Below, one piece after another: positions 1 through 5,789 of a stretch of DNA of 5,907 nucleotides (position 1 is the first letter of the stretch; each line of letters starts with the position of its first letter). Source of the stretch: Lentisphaeria bacterium (GTDB taxonomy: Bacteria > Verrucomicrobiota > Lentisphaeria > Oligosphaerales > Oligosphaeraceae). The position numbers were made by a program, and so were the translations under genes. Below the pieces are notes generated by a model, which was not told the origin of the DNA, ran no database searches, and saw nothing but the letters and a program-made list of their open reading frames with translations. The stretch is from the NCBI GenBank assembly GCA_028699735.1, contig JAQVUB010000185.1, positions 1-5,907 on the forward strand, given 5' to 3'.

Positions 1-1
1 C

Positions 2-1987
2 AGCTGGTGGATCAGCTGGGCGGATCTCGATTGGCCCAACTCGGACAATCTTGACCGGATTCGCCGCCGGGCCGATCAGATGCTGGCCGCAGGTGTCAAT
101 ACGGCCACTGTTTTCGGAGCGCATTTCCGCTGGGATTTTCTGCCGATATGGACTCAGCTGCATGACTATCTGGCAGCGGTCTCCGGGGAACTGAGTCAAC
201 GTGGCATTGCCTTGTTTGATCATCATTCCGCAACCCTGGTTCACCGCTATGACAATGTCACGGGGATGCGCAAAGTCAAATTGCATTCCGGTACCCATCT
301 GCCCTTTTGTCCCGACCGCAGCAGCGCTGCTTCCTGGACATTCAACGGCTGCAACCTGAACAGCTGGCGAATGTACGATTTGCTGAACGGGGAGCCATCC
401 TGGCTGGAGCAATATACTGCTGAACAATTCTGCTTTGCCAACCCGGAATTCATCGAGGCCTATCTCGTCTACGTGAAAAAATTGCTTGCCGAAACCAGAA
501 TCTCGGGTCTGATGTGTGATGACAACATTCATTTCAGCGGTTTTCGCACCTGCGGCTGCAAAGTGTGCCGACTGCATTTCGAGCAGCGCTTCGGCTATCC
601 GCTGCCGGCCTTTGGCGAAGCGGCCTTCTGGGGCAACTGGGACAATCCAGACTGGCATGCCTACCTGGCTCTGCGCTATGAAAACAATGGGAATATGCTG
701 GCAAAGGTTCGGGCTGTCCTGCCGTCGCCGGATTTTCCTTTATTGAGCTGTTGTTCGGGAAGCAGCTATGGCGCCTGCAACAGCACGGCTCAGGATATAC
801 GCCAGTTTATGAGGGGCTGCAATCTCGTACACCTCGAAATGTGCGGCAACACCCCCGCCTGGCATGGCGATCAACAAATTCATGCCACCAGCATCAGCAC
901 CCGGATCAGCATGGCACAGCATCACCGCGCCGTGGCCGGAAACAAACCGCAGACCTGCATTGCGCAGGGCTATGGTTTTACTCAGGCCACCGCTGAAATT
1001 ATCTGGGCTTTAAGCAAATTTCTTGCTGCCAGCTGCTGGTTCTCGACGCTGAAACAGCGTCTCGGTCTGCCCGGCCGTATTCTGGACACCCTGCCGGATG
1101 ATGCCAGCCCGATCGCCCGCGCCTTCGCCTTCGAAAAACAACATCCTGAGCTTTTTTCAGGAGTGCCCCTCACCCGTACTGCCGTTTTCTTTTCTTATCA
1201 GACACGGAATTGCAGCTTCTTCGGCAGCTGCGAAAATGGCTTCTATCAGGAATTTTCTGATTGCCTGAAAACACTCCAGGAACACTCTGTGGACGCCAGT
1301 GTCGTCCTCGATATTCCGGAAAATACGGAACAGATCAGCGTTCTGCTTCTGCCGGCAACTGTGCGCATGAATGACACTGAACGCATCCGGCTCAAGGCTT
1401 TCCTGGCCAATGGCGGCTGCGTCCTGGCAAATGGCCCCTGCGCTTTTCTGCCCGAAACACTCGGTAAGCCAAGGCTCAATCAGGGAGACATCTGTAAGAC
1501 CCTGCAATGGAAAATCCAGGACGATGAGTTTTTTGGCTCAGCAGATGAACCTTGGCAGGAACTTCTGCCCAACTTCTTCTGGCATCCCGGACGCTGCAGC
1601 ACCCTTTCCGAAAGCATGCATAGCCTGCTTGCACAACACCAGCATGCCAGTCTTCCGGTTGAAGTCATTCGCTGCAAGGGATATTTCAGCAGCCTGCATG
1701 CTGACAATGCCCACCGCAATTACACACTGCATCTGCTTGCCACCGAATTCAAAACCGAAATTGATCAAAAGCTCGATCAGATGCGTTTTCACCGCAGCAG
1801 AGTGCATCTCATCACCAAAGCAGCACCGGTTAATACCAGTCCGGGCATCACTGTAAAAAGTGACATCGACCCAGTGCTTTTCACCCCCTTTTCAGAAGAT
1901 GCGGCCACTTTCCAACGCAATGGGAATCAAATTACTGTGCATCTGCCCCCGGAATGCCCCTATGCAGTGCTGCTTTTTCAGGGCTGA
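2..1987 (+). CDS. GH42-like TIM-barrel glycoside hydrolase (5' partial)
   Basis: The frame is open from the window edge (SWWISWADLDWP...) to the TGA at 1985-1987, so the gene starts upstream and the ATG at 80 is internal; 661 residues are visible, near the usual GH42 length. Numbering below counts the first visible codon as 1. Residues 1-385 look like a TIM barrel, with an early AGVNTATVF strand. Cys144 (FCFANPEF) and the C-G-C-K-V-C motif at Cys184, Cys186 and Cys189 match the four-cysteine zinc site of GH42 beta-galactosidases. Residues 391-480 (TAVFFSYQ, then VLLLPATVRMNDTERIRLK and GGCVLANGP) resemble the GH42 amidotransferase-like trimerisation domain. The remainder is a C-terminal region, probably beta-rich. 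Glu279 (VHLEMCGN) is a candidate nucleophile. The acid/base position reads Asp173-Asp174-Asn175 rather than Asn-Glu, so activity and substrate are uncertain. The fold class is fairly secure; true GH42 membership is not. Any signal peptide would lie outside the window. Confidence 0.8.
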   Translation, partial: SWWISWADLDWPNSDNLDRIRRRADQMLAAGVNTATVFGAHFRWDFLPIWTQLHDYLAAVSGELSQRGIALFDHHSATLVHRYDNVTGMRKVKLHSGTHLPFCPDRSSAASWTFNGCNLNSWRMYDLLNGEPSWLEQYTAEQFCFANPEFIEAYLVYVKKLLAETRISGLMCDDNIHFSGFRTCGCKVCRLHFEQRFGYPLPAFGEAAFWGNWDNPDWHAYLALRYENNGNMLAKVRAVLPSPDFPLLSCCSGSSYGACNSTAQDIRQFMRGCNLVHLEMCGNTPAWHGDQQIHATSISTRISMAQHHRAVAGNKPQTCIAQGYGFTQATAEIIWALSKFLAASCWFSTLKQRLGLPGRILDTLPDDASPIARAFAFEKQHPELFSGVPLTRTAVFFSYQTRNCSFFGSCENGFYQEFSDCLKTLQEHSVDASVVLDIPENTEQISVLLLPATVRMNDTERIRLKAFLANGGCVLANGPCAFLPETLGKPRLNQGDICKTLQWKIQDDEFFGSADEPWQELLPNFFWHPGRCSTLSESMHSLLAQHQHASLPVEVIRCKGYFSSLHADNAHRNYTLHLLATEFKTEIDQKLDQMRFHRSRVHLITKAAPVNTSPGITVKSDIDPVLFTPFSEDAATFQRNGNQITVHLPPECPYAVLLFQG

Positions 1988-2007
1988 TTTTTTTCATTCG
2001 GATTGTG

Positions 2008-2016
2008 TGATATATT
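2008..2016 (+). promoter_or_regulatory. possible extended -10 promoter for the pilin-like gene
   Basis: The 54-base gap between the first two genes contains TGATATATT, an extended -10 (TGn) followed by a hexamer matching TATAAT at five of six positions. No convincing -35 box is present; the stretch at the right distance is a T run at 1988-1995. Initiation about seven bases downstream would give a leader of about 19 bases containing the ribosome site. This is a motif match only. Read-through from the upstream gene is equally possible. Confidence 0.3.
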
Positions 2017-2029
2017 CCATTCCCATCCC

Positions 2030-2035
2030 AAGGAG
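2030..2035 (+). promoter_or_regulatory. ribosome binding site fixing the start at 2042
   Basis: AAGGAG lies six bases before the ATG at 2042. It decides against the in-frame ATG at 2003, which has no comparable site and would add 13 residues (MCDIFHSHPKEKK) ahead of the short basic leader expected for a prepilin. Confidence 0.8.
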
Positions 2036-2041
2036 AAGAAA

Positions 2042-2812
2042 ATGACAAAGAAGAAAGACGTGTTTACTCTCATTGAATTGCTGGTCGTTATAGCGATCAT
2101 CGCTATCCTGGCCAGTATGCTCTTGCCAGCGCTTTCGAAGGCTCGTGAAAAGGCTCGTCTGATCACCTGTGTGAACCAGCTCAAAGGCATCGGCCTGGTC
2201 ATGATGAACTATGCAGAAGATTATGATCAGTGCCTGCCTTATAGCAGCGTGGTCGTCAATTCCACCGGCCTGACCATGAGCTCCTACATGGATCGCGCTA
2301 AAGGGGCACCCGCTTATCTGTTGAGCACCCTGAATTATCTGGGTGGAAATTACAATTCTTCTGCCAGTGAGGATGAAAGGAAGCAGCAATACTGGACCTA
2401 CGCACGCCGCGCCTTCAAATGCCCCTCCGACCCCGGAGATGACAGCGGCAATCGCATCATCGGGAACTACAGCCTGGGCGCCAAGCCGACCGACTGGAAC
2501 GGCAACGTCTCCTATGCGTTTATGATTCTCGATGATATGCTCTGCAAACGCTCTTATCATCCCGATGGCCTAGCCGCCGCCGGCAGCCTTGGACGCAACC
2601 GGCTCAGCGGCAATAATATCGCAGGAAACAACTTTATTGTTGCAGACATGGTACCCTACGCCTTTGACAGCAAATACAAGAATCATCTTATGACAACCAA
2701 TGTCCTGGCGCTTGGCGGACATGTCACCAGCAAGAAAACCTATCCGACGGCCTGGGCCGGCACTGCCAAAGAAGAAAGAATGCGCTATCTTGATTATATG
2801 GACGGACGCTGA
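2042..2812 (+). CDS. prepilin-type (type II secretion pseudopilin-like) protein, H-X9-DG family variant
   Basis: A 256-residue protein starting MTKKKDV and continuing FTLIELLVVIAIIAIL, the class III (prepilin) signal. A short lysine-rich leader is followed by a processing site between Val7 and Phe8, with the conserved Glu at +5 (Glu12). The hydrophobic helix runs to about residue 27, then SKAREKAR and a CVNQLKGIG segment (Cys43), the usual amphipathic continuation in Lentisphaerota and planctomycete pilin-like proteins. The middle carries the family's F-K-C-P-S-D motif (Cys127). Near the C-terminus, His215 is followed after nine residues by Gly225-Gly226-His227-Val228. This is the position of the H-X9-DG signature, with Gly replacing Asp. 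Residue -1 is Val rather than the canonical Gly. By family knowledge it is cleaved and N-methylated by a prepilin peptidase and assembled at or through the envelope. Its actual role is unknown; its place between two glycosidase genes suggests a link to glycan handling at the surface. Confidence 0.88.
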   Translation: MTKKKDVFTLIELLVVIAIIAILASMLLPALSKAREKARLITCVNQLKGIGLVMMNYAEDYDQCLPYSSVVVNSTGLTMSSYMDRAKGAPAYLLSTLNYLGGNYNSSASEDERKQQYWTYARRAFKCPSDPGDDSGNRIIGNYSLGAKPTDWNGNVSYAFMILDDMLCKRSYHPDGLAAAGSLGRNRLSGNNIAGNNFIVADMVPYAFDSKYKNHLMTTNVLALGGHVTSKKTYPTAWAGTAKEERMRYLDYMDGR

Positions 2813-2835
2813 CCGGAAAATCACTTCAACACACC

Positions 2836-2840
2836 GGGAG
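2836..2840 (+). promoter_or_regulatory. ribosome binding site for the DUF4091/GH123-like gene
   Basis: GGGAG lies five bases before the ATG at 2846, in a 33-base gap after the pilin-like gene. The gap shows no terminator, which favours co-transcription of the two genes. The start is also supported by the signal peptide that begins directly at this ATG. Confidence 0.65.
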
Positions 2841-2845
2841 TTACG

Positions 2846-5509
2846 ATGACGAGATTTTTTTTGGCCGCCTGCCTTTTGACTGCATTGGGACTCGGCGCGT
2901 TTGAAGTGCGTCCGTTTGCCGAAGCCGTCCCTGCAGATCGCCTGATCATCCGGATGTCCTTCAGCACGGAACAGGCCGACTGGACGGATATTCCGGCAGC
3001 GCTTACTGTTCATGTGCAGGATGGAGGCTTTGCGCACAGGGGGAACCTCCTGCCGCTGAACCCCATCCCCGGCTTCCCGGAAGCCGATTATGAGTTCCTG
3101 CTGGGAGAGACGGTCACCCTATCAGCGCAATGCACGATCCGGCTGGAAAACATGCCTGCCTGGGCCACCGTCAGGGAAATTCTGCCTTGGCTTCCGCAAA
3201 AAGATGATCTGGCAGCCGGGCTGGATTGTGAAACTCCGCAGCGTTCCGGATTCTGGCTGGGAAATCTGGGTGGTATCATCCTGCACGATGATCAGAATGT
3301 TTTCCGCAGCCGGGGAGCCATGGCCGCGACCTGGCAGGAACATCAGATGGTCACCTTGCTGCCGGGCGTCCGGGACTGGACTCCTTACGCCGAATTGCGA
3401 TTCATCGTCAGCAATCCGCTGCCGCCGCCGGATGGAACCCGCGATCGCAACCTGTTCCTTTTTGATGGCAGGAAAGTCCATCGCCCTACCCCGAAAGACT
3501 CCATCCCACAGGGAAATATCCTGGTCGCTTATGAAAGCAGCAAAGAATTCCGCCTGGATCTCAAACTGCTGAAACAAAACAATCCGCTGATTGCCCTGAA
3601 TGACATGCGGGCCATACAGTTTTTCTGGAGCTCAACCCCATCAACTGGCTCGACGACTTTTTATTTTGATGATATCTGCCTGCTGACCGAAAAACAAATC
3701 CGCCAGGAACTGGATGCCATCTATGAACAACAGTTCAGGCAAATTCAGGCGGAATACGACAAGTTGCTGAACGGACAGTCCCCTTGGCAACAACGCTTTG
3801 CCATGTTGCAGCAGCGCTTCAGCCAGGGCGAACGCAAAAGCCTTGATGATGATATCCGGATCCTCAAGGAAGAATTACTCAATGCACAACTACTCGTTGG
3901 ATTCCCCCAAGATCAGCCATGCCGGATCGTACCAACAGGCCCCATGGAAAAAATCTTCCGAGATCGTGCCTTTGCTTTTCAGGAGGCTCCCTGGCGCTTG
4001 TCTGCAGCGGGAAATGAGCGTGAGAGTTTTCAGCTGGTTCTGGCTCCGCGTCATCCATTGCAACAGGTGCAGCTCTTTGCCGCTGATCTGCGCACAGCAG
4101 ACGGCGCAATTCTGCCGGAAGACTGTGTGAAAATCCATCCGGTCGGCTATGTCGAAATCAGCGAAAGTTTTTTCTATTCTTCAAGTCGTACGGGATTCTG
4201 GCCGGATATCCTTCACGAAAACCGTCCCTTTGATTTGCCCTGCCGGGTGCAGCCTTTCATGGTTACGGTAGCCGTACCGGAAAATCAACAGCCCGGCCTG
4301 TACCGCGGTTCGATCGAAGTGACCGCTCAGAATATGGCTGCGCAGCAAATCCCTTTTGAATTGCAGGTTTATCGCTTTTCTTTGCCGCTGCGCGGTCAGT
4401 GCAAAGTCCTGTTCACCGCCAATTATGTCCCGGAAAACCCTCAGTTGCGCCGCAAAGTCTATGATCTTCTTTTTGACTATCGCCTGTCACCAACCAGCAT
4501 GTATACCCGCATCAATAAAAATGCGCCAACACGCACGGTTCCGGATTTTGAAGACTTGGCCTATTGCATGAAAAAAGGGATGAATATGCTGCTGTTCGGT
4601 GAAATCCTCGACCGCCCGGCTGCCGATCCGCATTCCTTCAGTGAAGAATACATACAGGCCGTGCTTGACTGGATCGGGTACTGCCGACCCATCCTGCAAG
4701 AACATGGCGCCTGGGAGATTTCGTATCTTTGCGGTTTCGATGAAATCATGCACCGCCCTGAACCGCAACGCACTCAACGCCTCCAGCAGGCAAGCAAAAT
4801 CCTCAGCCGCATCAAACAGGCCTACCCCGACTGCAAAATTGCCAATGTCGGCAGGCTGATGGAGCTTTCCCCCGATTTGATGGATCAATGGTTTTGCTCA
4901 CCAATTCCTGAAAAGGATTTCAGCCCAATCCTGCAGTCAGGCGGTCAGGTTGGCTTTTACTGGGTTTATCAGGATCCCTCTTTCATGCTGGATCTGCCCG
5001 GAACAGCCCCGCGGATCTGCAGCTGGATGGCTTTCCGCGAAAAAGCAAATGGCATTGCTTATTACTCGACTTTCCGACCGCATGATACCTGCCCGGAAGA
5101 ACTCAGAATTCCCCCCTCCAAAACGCATAAACAGGGTTCGTCCATCTGCCATGAAGCCTGCTGCCCGGAACCCCCGCTTACCCTTGACTGGCAGCAAGCC
5201 CAATTTGAGGTGCGCGGTACCCGTAAATTCGCCCGTAACGGAGATGGTTTCCTCTTTTATCCAGCCCCGGACCGCTCCCTGCTGGCCTCCATGCGGCTGG
5301 TCGCTCTTCGTGACGGAATCGAGGACTTTGAATACCTGAAAATTCTCTCCGACCTCAGCGACGGAAAGCATCCCCTGCTCGATATCCCGGAAAACATCGT
5401 AACCCTGAAAGATTACACGACAGATCCCCGTACCCTGCAAAATTATCGCCAACAAATCGCAGACGCCATCGAACGATTGCTGCAGGAAAAGACTCGATCG
5501 AAGAATTAG
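2846..5509 (+). CDS. exported DUF4091/GH123-like glycoside hydrolase
   Basis: An 887-residue protein. Residues 1-18 (MTRFFLAACLLTALGLGA) form a signal peptide, probably cleaved after LGA. Residues 20-280 appear beta-rich and end in TFYFDDICLL, a pattern seen in carbohydrate-binding-like sandwich domains. Residues 282-352 are charged and helical, with coiled-coil character (repeated Q/E/R/L). Residues 370-520 resemble the N-terminal sandwich of GH123-type proteins (ERESFQLVL; then VPENQQPGLYRGSIEV). From about 523 a TIM barrel follows, with YLCGFDEIMH placing Asp632-Glu633 at the expected Asp-Glu catalytic pair. In GH123 this pair performs substrate-assisted cleavage of N-acetyl-beta-galactosaminides. 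The C-terminal signature RLVALRDGIEDFEYL (RDG at 822-824) is the hallmark of DUF4091. It is longer than typical GH123 enzymes because of the extra N-terminal sandwich and helical linker. Export to the periplasm or beyond is likely. The family call is confident; the N-acetylgalactosaminide substrate is only inferred from the class. Confidence 0.85.
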   Translation: MTRFFLAACLLTALGLGAFEVRPFAEAVPADRLIIRMSFSTEQADWTDIPAALTVHVQDGGFAHRGNLLPLNPIPGFPEADYEFLLGETVTLSAQCTIRLENMPAWATVREILPWLPQKDDLAAGLDCETPQRSGFWLGNLGGIILHDDQNVFRSRGAMAATWQEHQMVTLLPGVRDWTPYAELRFIVSNPLPPPDGTRDRNLFLFDGRKVHRPTPKDSIPQGNILVAYESSKEFRLDLKLLKQNNPLIALNDMRAIQFFWSSTPSTGSTTFYFDDICLLTEKQIRQELDAIYEQQFRQIQAEYDKLLNGQSPWQQRFAMLQQRFSQGERKSLDDDIRILKEELLNAQLLVGFPQDQPCRIVPTGPMEKIFRDRAFAFQEAPWRLSAAGNERESFQLVLAPRHPLQQVQLFAADLRTADGAILPEDCVKIHPVGYVEISESFFYSSSRTGFWPDILHENRPFDLPCRVQPFMVTVAVPENQQPGLYRGSIEVTAQNMAAQQIPFELQVYRFSLPLRGQCKVLFTANYVPENPQLRRKVYDLLFDYRLSPTSMYTRINKNAPTRTVPDFEDLAYCMKKGMNMLLFGEILDRPAADPHSFSEEYIQAVLDWIGYCRPILQEHGAWEISYLCGFDEIMHRPEPQRTQRLQQASKILSRIKQAYPDCKIANVGRLMELSPDLMDQWFCSPIPEKDFSPILQSGGQVGFYWVYQDPSFMLDLPGTAPRICSWMAFREKANGIAYYSTFRPHDTCPEELRIPPSKTHKQGSSICHEACCPEPPLTLDWQQAQFEVRGTRKFARNGDGFLFYPAPDRSLLASMRLVALRDGIEDFEYLKILSDLSDGKHPLLDIPENIVTLKDYTTDPRTLQNYRQQIADAIERLLQEKTRSKN

Positions 5510-5557
5510 TTAATGTGCGAAATCTTGTGATAGGAGTAAATATTTGTTCAAGTGCAT

Positions 5558-5610
5558 TTGAATCCTTATTTTGAACAAGTTGGCATACCCGACAAAATAA
5601 GGAGATTCAA
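5558..5610. terminator. AT-rich inverted repeat after the last gene, possible transcript end
   Basis: Arms 5558-5573 and 5593-5610 pair over 16 bases (TTGAAT plus CCTTATTTTG against CAAAATAAGG plus ATTCAA) with a two-base bulge in the right arm and a 19-base loop. It begins 49 bases after the stop codon of the GH123-like gene. It is not GC-rich and no T run follows, so it is not a classical Rho-independent terminator. It could instead stabilise the mRNA 3' end or be a protein-binding palindrome. Confidence 0.35.
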
Positions 5611-5614
5611 AACT

Positions 5615-5623
5615 CTTTCAGAG
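5615..5623. repeat. target-site duplication, left copy
   Basis: CTTTCAGAG immediately precedes the left terminal repeat of the miniature element and recurs exactly at 5781-5789. The match is 9 of 9, and the bases on both outer and inner sides differ (T versus C, G versus T), so the repeat is exactly nine bases long. Confidence 0.85.
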
Positions 5624-5645
5624 GGGTGCAGTTCCCAAAAGGTAG
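5624..5645 (+). repeat. left terminal inverted repeat of the miniature element
   Basis: Twenty-two bases, exactly complementary to 5759-5780. The pairing runs two bases further outward (AG/CT), but only because the duplicated target happens to start with CT and end with AG. Confidence 0.88.
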
Positions 5646-5687
5646 AGGCTATCCAGAAAGGGTTCAGGGGTCAGGCTTATAAGGTGG

Positions 5688-5706
5688 CGTAACCGGCCCG
5701 GTTGCG
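5688..5706. repeat. near-central hairpin of the miniature element
   Basis: Positions 5688-5695 pair with 5699-5706 (eight pairs, one of them G-U) around a GCC loop. Within it, AACCGG-C-CCGGTT (5691-5703) is a perfect 13-base odd palindrome. It lies close to the element midpoint (5702), so it would cap the long stem formed by the terminal repeats. Confidence 0.6.
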
Positions 5707-5758
5707 ATTTCTGTTAGTACTCCCACGCCCGAACGGTCTCAGGTGCCCGGGGCAGCGA

Positions 5759-5780
5759 CTACCTTTTGGGAACTGCACCC
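5759..5780 (-). repeat. right terminal inverted repeat of the miniature element
   Basis: An exact reverse complement of 5624-5645 with no mismatches. Perfect identity between the two ends suggests recent insertion or continued selection for transposase recognition. Confidence 0.88.
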
Positions 5781-5789
5781 CTTTCAGAG
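5781..5789. repeat. target-site duplication, right copy
   Basis: CTTTCAGAG, identical to 5615-5623. Removing 5624-5789 would restore a plausible empty site reading ...AAAACT-CTTTCAGAG-TACCTTGCC.... Confidence 0.85.

Larger units (their letters stand above)
5624..5780. mobile_element. MITE-like non-autonomous transposable element, 157 bp
   Basis: The element has perfect 22-bp terminal inverted repeats at 5624-5645 (GGGTGCAGTTCCCAAAAGG...) and 5759-5780 (...CCTTTTGGGAACTGCACCC). It is flanked by perfect 9-bp direct repeats at 5615-5623 and 5781-5789. No substantial reading frame lies inside, so a transposase would have to act in trans. The 113-bp interior carries a near-central hairpin (5688-5706) and a short odd palindrome (5744-5754), so a transcript across it would fold into a long, branched stem. 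Terminal repeats of about 20 bp starting with GG and a 9-bp duplication fit several DDE transposase families (IS4- and IS256-type elements among them); the parent family cannot be assigned by eye. It sits 115 bases downstream of the GH123-like gene and disrupts no recognised gene. Confidence 0.82.

Noticed and set aside
80..82. ATG at 80 as the start of the first gene
   Set aside because: The same frame is open to the window edge and the upstream residues (SWWISWADLDWP...) look like the start of the barrel, so the true start lies outside the window.
1371..1856. 161-codon plus-strand frame inside the GH42-like gene
   Set aside because: It overlaps a clear domain of the main frame, has no ribosome site, and its product is rich in S/P/C/R without motifs, as expected of an out-of-frame shadow.
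2003..2041. ATG at 2003 as the start of the pilin-like gene
   Set aside because: It lacks a ribosome site and would give an over-long leader; AAGGAG six bases before the ATG at 2042 gives a normal prepilin leader.
1994..2560. 188-codon minus-strand open frame opposite the pilin-like gene
   Set aside because: The plus strand there encodes a clear prepilin signal and family motifs; the antisense product has no recognisable domain.
2861..2872. Lipobox-like LAAC at residues 6-9 of the GH123-like protein
   Set aside because: Cys9 would leave too short a hydrophobic stretch before it, and the hydrophobic segment continues to LGA at 16-18, so an ordinary signal peptide fits better.
4937..5455. 172-codon minus-strand frame opposite the GH123-like gene
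   Set aside because: It lies opposite the conserved C-terminal DUF4091 signature, so the plus strand is the coding one.
5626..5682. GTG-started 18-codon frame inside the miniature element, after an AAGGAG at 5599-5604
   Set aside because: Spacing to the ribosome-like site is too long, the frame begins within the terminal repeat, and it stops after 18 codons; the AAGGAG is part of the inverted repeat.
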